DNA of 28,068 nucleotides from DATJPD01 sp036394195 (GCA_036394195.1 DASWFO010000272.1:1-28068); one strand, 5' to 3'. Counted from the first letter of the stretch, positions 8,802 through 17,076 are shown. Notes: generated from the sequence alone by a model not told the origin. A program made the numbers and translations.

Positions 8802-8832
8802 GCGGCCGTCCGGCCGTATATCAGCCGGCCGC
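8802..8832 (-). promoter_or_regulatory. GC-rich hairpin in the ahcY leader
   Basis: GCGGCCG at 8802-8808 and CGGCCGC at 8826-8832 form a 7-bp stem with a 17-base loop, ending about 40 bases before the ahcY start. The loop contains another CGGCCG, so alternative pairings are possible. I compared the 217-base gap 8764-8980 from memory with the SAH and SAM-II riboswitch cores and did not see them. The hairpin may terminate transcription from paralogue A or act as a leader structure; the sequence does not decide. Confidence 0.35.
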
Positions 8833-8980
8833 ACCCCCAGCAACGGGTTTCTGGTGGGACGGCGTGCGGTGGTGGGCCGTTGCGAGGCGGTGGGCCGTCC
8901 CCGTATGCCAGAGTTCGGCGGGCGCGGCCTGAATCGAATCCGTGATCAGGGCGGGGACCACCGCCGCGAGCCGGCCGGAA

Positions 8981-9997
8981 TTACCGGGCGGTGATGCTCC
9001 AGTCGTTGCCCTGCGGGAAGTGCCGGGCGACGAACTGATAGGTGACGCGGATCAGCCGGTCGAGCTGCGGCGTGCGCTCCATGGGAACGCCGTTCCACTG
9101 TTCCAGGAGGTCGTCCCAGATCATGAAACCCTGATGGAACTGATCGCGGGTCTGACGGATATAGCGGAGCTGAGCGGCAAACTTTTTCATCGTGGTGAGG
9201 ATCTCGCCGGTGTTCGCCTCGAACTCCTGGAACAACCCGCCGATCCGCTCGACCGGCATCTTCATCAGCGCGCGCACCCGCGTCAGCTCTTCCATCGTGG
9301 AGCGCTCGCGCTTATAGAGGCCGGCCAGGTAGTTCATGTTGGCGTACAGGCGCTGGATCCTGCCGAATCGGTCGCGCAGCGCCTCGATATACGACAACTC
9401 GCGCGCCAGGTCCTCGAAACGGCTGACGACGTCCTTCCTGGCATCGCCGGCAAGACCGAGCTTTTCGGCCATAACGTCCAGCGCTTCCTGCACCTTCTTC
9501 TTGATCTCGGGATTGGTCGCCATCGTCTCGAGCTCGGCCACGTCGGTCTTGTCGATCTGCTTGCCGGCCATCCAGGAGATCAGCTGCAGGCTGATCCGCG
9601 CTTTCGCGATCTCTTTGTGATGCGGCTCGACCTTCCACGAGGCGGTGCCGTCGAGGATCTCGCTCGGAATCGAATCGCCGGGACGGATCTCTTTGACGAA
9701 TTTAAGGCTGTTCCGCACGATGCCAAGCAGCTGTTCGTCGGTCGATCCCTTGGCGATGCCGAAGGAGGCGACCACCGTATCGAGCGACAGCGAAGCGCGC
9801 ACGTCGCCGAGCGGCACGTTGTAACAGGGCTGGCCATTGGTCGCTGACAGGACGAAGCACGCCTCCTTCACCGAGAACACCGGGTGATCGAAGGAAAAAT
9901 GGGTCGGCCGCTGGGCGGTGCGCGGCGCCGGCAGCGACTCCGGCACGTTGGCCTGAGGAGCGGCGGCTTGAGTTTGCTCGGTCGCGGTTGTCGTCAT
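8981..9997 (-). CDS. Unrecognised protein, paralogue A of the tandem pair
   Basis: I do not recognise this 338-residue protein. It has no signal peptide, membrane helix, P-loop or metal motif. After a Pro/Ala/Gln-rich N-terminus of about 30 residues come RPTHFSFDHPVFSV, the block VPLGDVRASLSL, then IRPGDSIPSEILDGTASW, followed by a mostly helical C-terminal two-thirds with LARELSYIEALRDRF and FMIWDDLLEQW, and a final RHFPQGNDW. The same blocks recur in order in the neighbour at 10113-11126, roughly 40% identical by eye, so the two arose by duplication. It starts 115 bases after paralogue B; the ATG at 9997 has no clear Shine-Dalgarno sequence, though the downstream frame is certain. Position after EI/HPr/EIIA and before ahcY suggests a cytoplasmic role tied to the PTS relay, but that is inference. 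Confidence 0.85.
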   Translation of the reverse strand: MTTTATEQTQAAAPQANVPESLPAPRTAQRPTHFSFDHPVFSVKEACFVLSATNGQPCYNVPLGDVRASLSLDTVVASFGIAKGSTDEQLLGIVRNSLKFVKEIRPGDSIPSEILDGTASWKVEPHHKEIAKARISLQLISWMAGKQIDKTDVAELETMATNPEIKKKVQEALDVMAEKLGLAGDARKDVVSRFEDLARELSYIEALRDRFGRIQRLYANMNYLAGLYKRERSTMEELTRVRALMKMPVERIGGLFQEFEANTGEILTTMKKFAAQLRYIRQTRDQFHQGFMIWDDLLEQWNGVPMERTPQLDRLIRVTYQFVARHFPQGNDWSITAR

Positions 9998-10112
9998 GTT
10001 GGAGACGGCCTTAGAACAAACAGCGAACGGCCGGGTCTACTCCCCGGTCGGACTCAATATGATTAATACCGCCAGAATCCCTAACGAATGGTTGCGGCCG
10101 GCGACCGGGCGC

Positions 10113-11126
10113 TCAGGACCGCGATTCGATGTTGCCGAGTTGCAGCTGCCACTCAGTGGCTTGCGGGAAATGGCGCACCACCAGGCGGTAGGTGGCGCGG
10201 ATCAGGGTTTCGGCCGGTCCGCTGACTTCGATGACCTGGTTCTGCCATTGGACGACGAGCTCGTCCCAGATCATGAAGCGCCGGTGTAGATCGTCGCGGG
10301 CCTCGCGGATCGAAGTCACCTGGGCGTCATAGGTCCGGAAGACCTCCAGGATACCGGACGTGCGCGCGTCGAGCTGGCGAAACAGGCCCTCATATTCGCC
10401 GAGCGGCTTGCGGATCAGCGTGATCACGCGCGCGATCTCCTGGGCGAAGCCGCGCTCGCTGCCATAGGCGCCGCCGAACTGCACGAGCTTCATCCCGACC
10501 ATCTTGATCGAGGCGAAGCGGTCGCGCAGGGCCTCGATGTAGCTCAGCTCGCGGACCAGACGGTTCACGCGGTCGAGGACCTCGGCCTTGCCCGCCCGCC
10601 CGAGGCCCAGGCGCTCGGCGAGCTCGGCCACCGCCTCCTGAACCCGCTCGCGGATGGCGGGATCGTTCGCCACCTTGAGCAGTTCGCCCAGATCGTGCAC
10701 GTCGGCCTCCCGGCCGGCGAGCCACGAGGCCAGCTGCACCCGGAGCCGGCTCTCGGCGATCATGCGGTGCTTGTCGTCCACCGACCACGACGCCGTGCCG
10801 TCGAGAAGCTCGCTCGGGATCGAATCGCCGGGCTGAATGCGCTTCACGTAGGCGAGGCCCTTCGCCACCACGTCCAAAAGCGCCGCGTCCGGCGAATCGG
10901 CTTTGATGTCGAAGCCGGAGGCGAGCTGCGGCAGGCTCAGCACGCCCTGCATGTCGCCGAGCGGCACGAAAAACGTCGGCTCTCGCGTGTCGTCGGCCAG
11001 CGCGAAGTACGAGCCCTGGACGCTGAACACCTTGTGCTGAAATACGAAATGCGTCGGCTTCCCGGCTGTCTTCGGAAGCCCGTCGGGGGCCGGCCCACCG
11101 GCCGGTGCTCCGGGTCCGGCCGTCAC
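10113..11126 (-). CDS. Unrecognised protein, paralogue B of the tandem pair, overlapping EI
   Basis: This 337-residue protein shares its whole architecture with paralogue A: KPTHFVFQHKVFSV, VPLGDMQGVLSL, IQPGDSIPSELLDGTASW, LVRELSYIEALRDRF, FMIWDELVVQW and RHFPQATEW. The invariant blocks are separated by diverged helical stretches rich in Arg and Glu, and it carries no recognisable catalytic motif. I chose GTG at 11126 because it overlaps the EI stop as GTGA, the pattern used by other genes here, and gives a length almost equal to paralogue A; a longer in-frame version runs antisense-like through EI. Overlap with EI implies co-translation, which is the best hint to function: a protein made in proportion to EI. 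It is soluble and probably cytoplasmic. Function unknown. Confidence 0.84.
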   Translation of the reverse strand: MTAGPGAPAGGPAPDGLPKTAGKPTHFVFQHKVFSVQGSYFALADDTREPTFFVPLGDMQGVLSLPQLASGFDIKADSPDAALLDVVAKGLAYVKRIQPGDSIPSELLDGTASWSVDDKHRMIAESRLRVQLASWLAGREADVHDLGELLKVANDPAIRERVQEAVAELAERLGLGRAGKAEVLDRVNRLVRELSYIEALRDRFASIKMVGMKLVQFGGAYGSERGFAQEIARVITLIRKPLGEYEGLFRQLDARTSGILEVFRTYDAQVTSIREARDDLHRRFMIWDELVVQWQNQVIEVSGPAETLIRATYRLVVRHFPQATEWQLQLGNIESRS

Positions 11127-12937
11127 CTGAGGGCGTTGAAGTCGTCGAGCAGGGTCGCGATCCGTCCCTGATCGGACTGGTCCATGATGGCCCGCGCGCG
11201 GGTCGCGGCGGCGGCGAGCTCCATGGCCCGGACCCGCTGCTTGACCCGCGGCAACTTGATCGGCGACATCGACAACTCGCGAATCCCAAGACCGAGCAAC
11301 AGCGCAGTATAGCGTGGATCGCCGGCAATTTCGCCGCACAGGCTGACCGGGATCCGGTTCCGCAGCGCGGCCTCGGTCGTGAACTGGATCAGGCGCAGCA
11401 CGGCCGGATGCAGCGGATTGTAGAGATGGGCCACCTGCTCGTCGCCGCGGTCGATAGCGAGCGTGTACATCGTGAGGTCGTTGGTGCCGATCGCGAAGAA
11501 GTCGCAGACCTGCGCCAGCGCATCGGCGGCGAGTGCCGCCCCCGGCACCTCGATCATCGACCCCACCGGCGGCAGCGGGTCGGGAATGCGGGTGCCCCGC
11601 CGGATGAGCCGGCGCGCCACGCGGGCAAGAATGGCGCGGACCTCGCGGACCTCCGATACCGTGGCGATCATCGGCAGCAGGATGCGCACCGGCCCATGGG
11701 TCGCCGCGCGGAGCATCGCCGCCAGCTGGGTCTCGAGCAGCTCGGGCCGCGACAAGCCGAGCCGGATGGCGCGCAGGCCGAGCGCCGGATTGGCGCCCGG
11801 CGTCACGTCGCTGCCGAGCGCCGAGGCGAGCTTCTCGCCGCCGACGTCGAGCGTGCGGATGGTGACCGGCCGGCCGCCCATGCCGTTGACGATCTCGGTC
11901 AGCTGGCGAGTCTGCTCGTCCTCCTGGGGTACGTCGTCGCGGTTCATGAACATGAATTCGGTGCGCAGCAGGCCGATGCCGGAGGCCTCGACCGCCCGCG
12001 CCAGGTCGATCTCGCGCGGCAGCTCGATGTTGACCTCGAGCGTGATCTCGACGCCGTCGCGCGTCACGGCGGGAAGCTTGGCCAGGCGGGCCAGCTGCCG
12101 CTGCTCGCGCACGAAGGAGAGCCGGCGCCGCTCATAGGCGTCGAGGGTCGCGGAGTTCGGCCGTATGACGACCTTCCCGTGCGAGCCGTCGACGATCACC
12201 ATGTCTCCCGCCCGCACCTGGCCGACCAGGCCGGCCACGCCGAGCACCGCCGGCAGGCCCATGGCGCGGGCCATGATCGCGGTGTGGCCCTCAGCACCCC
12301 CGAGCACGGTGCAGAACCCGGCCAGCCGCTCCGGATCCATCAGCGCGGTGTCGGCGGGCGTGATCTCCTCGGCGACCACGACCGTGCCCTCGGGCAGCGA
12401 CTTGAACGCCTGAAACGGCGTCTGGGTGAGATTGCGGATCAGCCGGGTGCCGACCTCACGGACGTCCTGGACGCGCGCGGCAAGGTAAGCGTCATCCATT
12501 GCCGCGAAGCTTTGTGTGATGGCCGCGATCTCCGCCTGGACCGCGGCTTCGGCGTTCATGTGGTCTTCGACGATCCGGCGCTCCACGCCGCGCACCAGGC
12601 GCGATTGCGAGAGCATCTGGCGGTGCGCCTCGAGGAGGAAGCCGATCTCCTCGCTGACGCTGGGCGGCAGCGAGTCAGCCTTGGTCCCGAGCTTGCCAAG
12701 CTGGCGCAGCGACTTCTCGACAGCACCCCGGAAGCGCTGACGCTCCGCCTCGACCTCGCCGGACGCGATCGTATGTTCCGGCACCGCGACGTTGCCAGCC
12801 TCGTGCACATGGGCGGGACCAATGGCGATGCCAGGCGAAACGCCGAGCCCCTCGAAGATGCGCTCGCCCTCGCCCGCCGAGCGCCGCGCCGGCCGCCGCA
12901 AATGTTTGGGGCGGGCGCGCGGTCCGTCAGCTTTCAT
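11123..12937 (-). CDS. ptsI: PTS Enzyme I (phosphoenolpyruvate--protein phosphotransferase)
   Basis: This is a 604-residue Enzyme I. It begins with FEGLGVSPGIAIGPAHVHE, has the HPr-binding helical insert, and carries the phosphohistidine loop LGGAEGHTAIMARAMGLPAV with His218; the family more often has TSH, so the residue before His is Gly instead of Ser. The PEP-binding barrel includes GIGLLRTEFMFMNRDDVP, IRTLDVGGEK, the metal site FFAIGTNDLTMYTLAIDR and the catalytic Cys in SLCGEIAGDP. There is no N-terminal GAF domain, so it is PtsI-like and not PtsP of the nitrogen PTS. It takes phosphate from PEP and passes it to HPr. The ATG at 12937 overlaps the end of the HPr gene by 11 bases; its own stop overlaps paralogue B. 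Confidence 0.95.
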   Translation of the reverse strand: MKADGPRARPKHLRRPARRSAGEGERIFEGLGVSPGIAIGPAHVHEAGNVAVPEHTIASGEVEAERQRFRGAVEKSLRQLGKLGTKADSLPPSVSEEIGFLLEAHRQMLSQSRLVRGVERRIVEDHMNAEAAVQAEIAAITQSFAAMDDAYLAARVQDVREVGTRLIRNLTQTPFQAFKSLPEGTVVVAEEITPADTALMDPERLAGFCTVLGGAEGHTAIMARAMGLPAVLGVAGLVGQVRAGDMVIVDGSHGKVVIRPNSATLDAYERRRLSFVREQRQLARLAKLPAVTRDGVEITLEVNIELPREIDLARAVEASGIGLLRTEFMFMNRDDVPQEDEQTRQLTEIVNGMGGRPVTIRTLDVGGEKLASALGSDVTPGANPALGLRAIRLGLSRPELLETQLAAMLRAATHGPVRILLPMIATVSEVREVRAILARVARRLIRRGTRIPDPLPPVGSMIEVPGAALAADALAQVCDFFAIGTNDLTMYTLAIDRGDEQVAHLYNPLHPAVLRLIQFTTEAALRNRIPVSLCGEIAGDPRYTALLLGLGIRELSMSPIKLPRVKQRVRAMELAAAATRARAIMDQSDQGRIATLLDDFNALR

Positions 12938-13250
12938 CGAAGCCGGCGGCGACGAGGGCCGCGAGGGCGTCGGCCGCACGCTCGGCCTCCCGCCCCGTGG
13001 CCCGGATCTCGATCTCGCAGCCAGGAGACGCCGCCAGCATCATCAATCCCATGATCGACACGCCGGACACGGTACTGTCCTTCTTGGTCACTGTCACGGC
13101 CGCGTCGAACTGCCCCGCCAGCTTGACGAAGCGCGCGGCGGCGCGGGCATGCAGCCCTTTCTGATTGACGACGGTGACGGTGCGCCGGATGGCCGGCGCC
13201 GACGGTTCGGTGGCGTCCGGCGGGGGTGGCGAGGAGTCGGACGGTGCCAT
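12927..13250 (-). CDS. ptsH: Phosphocarrier protein HPr
   Basis: This is a 107-residue HPr with about 22 extra N-terminal residues rich in Pro, Ser and Asp before the fold starts at RTVTVVNQKGLHARAA. His34 in GLHARAA is the residue phosphorylated by EI. Ser65 in VSIMGLMMLAAS lies 31 residues later, the same distance as His15-Ser46 in classical HPr, so the HprK target site is present. HPr carries phosphate from EI to EIIA, and Ser phosphorylation by HprK modulates that. The ATG at 13250 lies 13 bases after the EIIA stop; no later Met or Val start precedes the fold, so the tail is probably real. The stop lies inside ptsI. Confidence 0.95.
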   Translation of the reverse strand: MAPSDSSPPPPDATEPSAPAIRRTVTVVNQKGLHARAAARFVKLAGQFDAAVTVTKKDSTVSGVSIMGLMMLAASPGCEIEIRATGREAERAADALAALVAAGFDES

Positions 13251-13263
13251 CCTGTGCCGGGCT

Positions 13264-13671
13264 CTATTTCACTTCGCCGGCGAGAAGCTGCGATGCGACG
13301 TTGATGTATTTGCGGCCCGCCTCGCGGGCGGACGATACGGCGTCGGCGAGCTTCTCGGTGTTGCGCACGCTGGCGAGCTTGATCAGCATCGGCAGGTTCA
13401 TGCCGGCGATGACCTCGATCTTGGCGCGGTCGATGATCGAGATGGCGAGGTTCGACGGGGTGCCGCCGAACATGTCGGTGAGCACCACCACGCCCGAGCC
13501 GTCGTCGACCCGGCCGACCTGCTCGATGATCTCGCGGCGCCGCTGCTCCATGTCGTCATCCGGGCCGATGCACACGGCCGAGACGTTTCGTTGCGGTCCC
13601 ACAACGTGCTCCAGCGCCGCGATGAACTCGTCGGCGAGCCGGCCGTGCGTGACCAATACCATGCCAATCAT
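13264..13671 (-). CDS. PTS EIIA component, mannose family
   Basis: This is a 135-residue single-domain EIIA-Man. It starts MIGMVLVTHGRLADEF, with His9 as the expected phosphorylation site, and has VVVLTDMFGGTPSNLA, the family's Asp-containing active-site loop. It would take phosphate from HPr. No EIIB, EIIC or EIID gene is present in the window, so transport is unlikely to be its job here; free EIIA-Man proteins in alphaproteobacteria are considered regulatory. The ATG at 13671 has AAGGA 6 bases upstream, one of the clearest ribosome sites in this operon. It follows rapZ by 14 bases and precedes HPr by 13. Confidence 0.94.
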   Translation of the reverse strand: MIGMVLVTHGRLADEFIAALEHVVGPQRNVSAVCIGPDDDMEQRRREIIEQVGRVDDGSGVVVLTDMFGGTPSNLAISIIDRAKIEVIAGMNLPMLIKLASVRNTEKLADAVSSAREAGRKYINVASQLLAGEVK

Positions 13672-13685
13672 AGACGGTCCTTTGG

Positions 13686-14702
13686 TTACGATATCCGAAG
13701 CGCCGGCTCGTCGCCGGCAGGGCTCGCGGCGGCGGAACCCTGGTTCTCATGCCGCCGGTCGGGAAGAAGGTCGCGGTGAAGCAGGCCGCAGCGCCGGCCG
13801 CGCGAGTGCAGCCAAGCGACCAGCCGCTCCGCCACGTACACGGAGCGGTGCCGGCCGCCGGTGCAGCCGACCGCGATGGTGAGATAGCTTTTGCCTTCGC
13901 GCTCGTAGCGCGGGAGGAGGGCGGCGAGCATCGTCGTCAAGCCGTCGAGGAAGCCGGCGCAGCCGGGATCGCGTTCGATGAACTCCGCCACCGCGACGTC
14001 GCGGCCGGTCAGGGGCCGCATGTCGGGTTGATAATGCGGGTTGGCGAGAAAGCGGACGTCGAACACCAAGTCGGCGTCGCGCGGCAGCCCGTTGCGATAG
14101 GCGAACGACACCACGTGCACGGCCAAGCCGGGCGAGGTGTCGAGCGGCAGGCTTTCCTGGACCCGCTGTTTCAGCTCGGCCTGGCTCAAACCCGACGTGT
14201 CGATGACCAGATCGGCCCGATCGCGCAGATCGCGCACCATCGCACGCTCGGCGCGAATGCCGTCGGCGAGCGGCCGATCGGTCGCCAGCGGATGGCGCCG
14301 CCGCGTCTCTGTGAAGCGCCGATGCAGCGTCTCGTCGTCGCAGTCGACGAAGACCAGGCGCACGTCGAGTTCGGGCTCGGCGCGCGCGCGATCGACCGTC
14401 GCCAGCAGCGAGGTCGCCGCGAAGCCGCGCGTGCGCGTGTCGACGCCGATCGCGAGTGCGCGCGCTTGGGCGTGCGCGTCGTCAGGGCGGATCAGAGACG
14501 GAAGAAGCGTCAGCGGCAGATTGTCCACGGCCTCATAGCCTGCGTCTTCGAGCGCCCGCAGGGCCGAGCTACGCCCCGCACCGGACATACCGGTGACGAG
14601 GGCCACGCGCCGGCGGGCTGTTTTCCCCCCCTCTTTGCGATCCTGGGGCTCCGCGGTATCCGAAGGTGCAGGTTCGGAAACTGACGCGGGGCCGTTGCTC
14701 AT
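13686..14702 (-). CDS. rapZ: RapZ, nucleotide-binding RNase adapter protein
   Basis: This is a 338-residue RapZ/YvcJ-family protein. The P-loop GMSGAGRS (residues 38-45) has Arg where most P-loops have Lys, then ALRALEDAGYEAVDNLP. The C-terminal domain has SFAYRNGLPRDADLVFDVRFLANPHY and the signature GCTGGRHRSVYVAERL. In E. coli RapZ binds glucosamine-6-phosphate and directs RNase E to the small RNA GlmZ, tuning GlmS and hence cell-wall precursors; in other lineages the role is less clear. I chose the ATG at 14702 because the only longer start is a TTG inside hprK. The N-terminal 30 residues are variable. It sits between hprK and EIIA, as often seen in proteobacteria. Confidence 0.95.
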   Translation of the reverse strand: MSNGPASVSEPAPSDTAEPQDRKEGGKTARRRVALVTGMSGAGRSSALRALEDAGYEAVDNLPLTLLPSLIRPDDAHAQARALAIGVDTRTRGFAATSLLATVDRARAEPELDVRLVFVDCDDETLHRRFTETRRRHPLATDRPLADGIRAERAMVRDLRDRADLVIDTSGLSQAELKQRVQESLPLDTSPGLAVHVVSFAYRNGLPRDADLVFDVRFLANPHYQPDMRPLTGRDVAVAEFIERDPGCAGFLDGLTTMLAALLPRYEREGKSYLTIAVGCTGGRHRSVYVAERLVAWLHSRGRRCGLLHRDLLPDRRHENQGSAAASPAGDEPALRIS

Positions 14703-14724
14703 GGCAGTGAATATGGTGATGCGA

Positions 14725-15174
14725 TCAGGCGGCGACGAGTCGGCCAAGCGCCACCTCGCGGGCCGCGAGGCGAAGCTTGGCCACCGCCGAACACTCGAAC
14801 GGAGCCACCGCGATCAGCGGCAGCTCGACACCCAGGTACGAGCAATGCCGCGCCGCTGGCAGACGGTCGATGTCGGCGGGTGCGGCGAGGTCGACCGCCA
14901 GCCCCACCCGCGTACGCCCGACATTGGCGAGCGCTACGATGCCGAGGCCGCGAATCTCAAGCCGTCCTGCAATCGTTTGCGGGCACGATCCGACTAAGAC
15001 ACCGCTGTCCAGCGTGAGATCGGTCCGATCGTCGGCCACCAGCCGTGCGCCCGCTTCGATCAGGCGCAAGGCAAGATCCGACTTGCCGCTTCCCGACGGG
15101 CCGCGCAGCAGCACGCCGATGCCGGCGGTCTCGATACAGCTTGCATGAATCTGAATCGTTAACGGATGGGCCAT
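14725..15174 (-). CDS. hprK: Short HPr kinase/phosphorylase (HprK), alphaproteobacterial type
   Basis: This is a 149-residue protein with the HprK core: IQIHASCIE, Walker A GPSGSGKSDLALRLIE (residues 25-40), ARLVADDRTDL with the catalytic acidic pair, and IRGLGIV. Firmicute HprK is about 310 residues with an extra N-terminal domain; the alphaproteobacterial form is only the kinase core, as here. It phosphorylates HPr on Ser, and the HPr at 12927-13250 retains that Ser. The ATG at 15174 has no strong ribosome site. The gene ends 22 bases before rapZ and follows chvG after a 135-base gap, so it may have its own promoter there. Confidence 0.92.
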   Translation of the reverse strand: MAHPLTIQIHASCIETAGIGVLLRGPSGSGKSDLALRLIEAGARLVADDRTDLTLDSGVLVGSCPQTIAGRLEIRGLGIVALANVGRTRVGLAVDLAAPADIDRLPAARHCSYLGVELPLIAVAPFECSAVAKLRLAAREVALGRLVAA

Positions 15175-15177
15175 GGA

Positions 15178-15293
15178 CCGGGATGATCACCCGGGCAGGA
15201 GGGTGCGCCGGGCGCGCTGTTGTTGTCAACGCCCTATGCTGCGCTGCACCCATAACGTTTGTTGCATACGCAAACGATGCACGACCATGGTCG
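15178..15293. promoter_or_regulatory. Cluster of palindromes between chvG and hprK
   Basis: The 135-base gap 15175-15309 holds three symmetric motifs: a perfect 12-base palindrome CGACCATGGTCG (15282-15293), CGTTTG/CAAACG arms around 9 bases (15256-15276), and CCGGG/CCCGG arms around ATGATCA (15178-15194), just before the hprK start. These could be operators or an internal terminator-promoter region for the hprK-led part of the cluster. No convincing -35/-10 pair was found. Confidence 0.35.
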
Positions 15294-15309
15294 ATCATGC
15301 CCAACGTGG

Positions 15310-17040
15310 TTAATCGACCGGAAGCCGAACGATGAATCGCGCGCCGATCACGCCGCCGCCGGTCCCGCGCCGGTTTTCGGCGCGGATCGTGCCGCCGTGC
15401 GCGACAACGATCTGCCGCGAGATCGACAGGCCGAGACCCGAATGGGTGCCGAATTTTTCACCCTCGGGGCGGTCGCTGTAGAAGCGCTCGAAAATCTGCT
15501 CGAGTTTGTCGTCGGAGATGCCCGGCCCTTCGTCCTCGACCGTGACTTCCACCATGTCCCCGTTGCGCGTCGCGACCAGCCGGATGGTGCCGCGCGGCGG
15601 GCTGAACGAGATCGCGTTGACGATCAGATTGCGGAACACCTGGCCCAGGCGTCGCTCGAGCCCCGGTACGACCAGCCGGCGGGTGCCGGCCTGCTCGAGC
15701 ATGAGCCGCGGGCCTTCCGGCGAGCCTGCCGTGTGCACCTCGACCAGGGTTGCCAGCAGATTGCCGATGTCGACCGGCTCGGCCTCCTCGCGCGACAACT
15801 CGGCGTCCAGCCGCGAAGCGTCGGAGATGTCGCCGATCAGCCGGTCGAGGCGGCTGACGTCGTCGAGGACGATGGCCAGGAGCTTGCGCTGCGGCTCGGG
15901 ATCCTGGAGCCGTGCCGCGGTCTCGACCGCGCTTTTCAGCGACGTCAGGGGATTCTTGATCTCGTGCGACACGTCCGCGGCGAAGCGCTCGATGGCGTCG
16001 AGCCGGCGCCACAGCGCATCGGTCATATCGGCCAGCGCCACAGAAAGATCACCGATCTCGTCGTCGCGGCGGCTCAAATCGGGGATGGCCGGGCGGCCGC
16101 TGGGATTGGCGCCGCGCGGGCGGATTCCCGCCCCGACCACCTGTCCGCCGCGGCGCACGCGCTCGGCCGCCATGGCCAGCCGGCGAATCGGCCGCGTGAT
16201 CGTCCGTCCGAGATAGATCGAGATCAGCACCGTGACCGCGAGGGCCGCCCCGAACACCTTCAAGATATCGAACCTGACGGCGCGGAGGCTGATTTCAATC
16301 TCGCTGCTGTCGTTCGACAGCAGGAGCACGCCCAGAACCTGCTTGAACCGCTGCACCGGCACCGCCACGGACAAAATCATTTTCGGCCGGAGCGCGCCCG
16401 GCGGCGTGGTGCGAGCGTCGGGGAGTGCGCGCAACGCCCGGCCGATCTCACCGTGCAGCGCCGCCACCGCTTCCGGAAAATCCTTGAGCGCCGCGTTCGG
16501 GCGGTCGCGCTCCAGCGGCAGCGATTCGCGCGGCGGCAGCCAATTCAGGATGAAGTCGTAGACCGCGTTCAGCACCTGGGTGAAGACGTCCGGCGGCGGG
16601 CCGAGCGGCGGCAGCGGCGCGGTCTCCACCGCGATGCCGGCCGCCCCCAAGACCCGGCTGTCGGCGAGCAGCTCGCCATCGACCGAATAAAGCCGGGCGC
16701 GCGCCCGCGTCGATTCCACCAGGCGGCGCAGGATCTGCTGGGCGAGCGGCTTCGACAGATGCTCCTCCGGGTTCGCCGACGCGGCCGGATTGTCGGGATC
16801 GACGACGCCCTCGATCGCGGCGGCACCCACGGCCGCCGCGATCATCTGCCCCTGGGTCGTGAGGTCCGCGAACTCGCCGGCGATCAGGCTGCGCCGGTAA
16901 TCGTCGAGGTAAAGCAGGCCGGCGACGAGAATCACCGGGGCCAGCAGATTGAGGAACAGGATTCGCCGCGTGAGCAGCGAAAAACGCCGGCGGCGGAATC
17001 TTGGCGCAGCCGGCTTTTCTGCAGTCGCTTGCTCCGCCAT
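15310..17040 (-). CDS. chvG: ChvG/ExoS-family sensor histidine kinase
   Basis: This is a 576-residue inner-membrane kinase. Transmembrane helices at about 27-45 and 260-278 frame a periplasmic domain of about 215 residues, followed by a HAMP linker, the H-box FAADVSHEIKNPLTSLKS (His359), then N-box FRNLIVNAISFSP, G1 VEDEGPGI, F-box IFERFYSDRP and G2 HSGLGLSISRQIV. The order and the long periplasmic region fit ChvG, which responds to acid and envelope stress and phosphorylates ChvI. In Rhizobiales its periplasmic inhibitor is ExoR; no exoR lies here. The ATG at 17040 lies 36 bases after the chvI stop, so the two form one transcript. Pairing with ChvI and HprK/PTS genes is the conserved alphaproteobacterial arrangement. 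Confidence 0.94.
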   Translation of the reverse strand: MAEQATAEKPAAPRFRRRRFSLLTRRILFLNLLAPVILVAGLLYLDDYRRSLIAGEFADLTTQGQMIAAAVGAAAIEGVVDPDNPAASANPEEHLSKPLAQQILRRLVESTRARARLYSVDGELLADSRVLGAAGIAVETAPLPPLGPPPDVFTQVLNAVYDFILNWLPPRESLPLERDRPNAALKDFPEAVAALHGEIGRALRALPDARTTPPGALRPKMILSVAVPVQRFKQVLGVLLLSNDSSEIEISLRAVRFDILKVFGAALAVTVLISIYLGRTITRPIRRLAMAAERVRRGGQVVGAGIRPRGANPSGRPAIPDLSRRDDEIGDLSVALADMTDALWRRLDAIERFAADVSHEIKNPLTSLKSAVETAARLQDPEPQRKLLAIVLDDVSRLDRLIGDISDASRLDAELSREEAEPVDIGNLLATLVEVHTAGSPEGPRLMLEQAGTRRLVVPGLERRLGQVFRNLIVNAISFSPPRGTIRLVATRNGDMVEVTVEDEGPGISDDKLEQIFERFYSDRPEGEKFGTHSGLGLSISRQIVVAHGGTIRAENRRGTGGGVIGARFIVRLPVD

Positions 17041-17076
17041 GATGTCGTGCTCTCCGCCCCCAGAGAGTATCCGCTT

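Noticed and set aside
8764..8980. SAH or SAM-II riboswitch before ahcY
   Set aside because: The conserved cores were not found by eye; only a generic GC-rich hairpin is visible.
11105..13054. Long plus-strand frame opposite ptsI
   Set aside because: Antisense of a fully recognisable Enzyme I; no conserved motifs of its own.
13686..14702. RapZ P-loop Arg (GAGRS) as a sign of inactivation
   Set aside because: As I recall, Arg at this place is common in alphaproteobacterial RapZ, so it is not remarkable.
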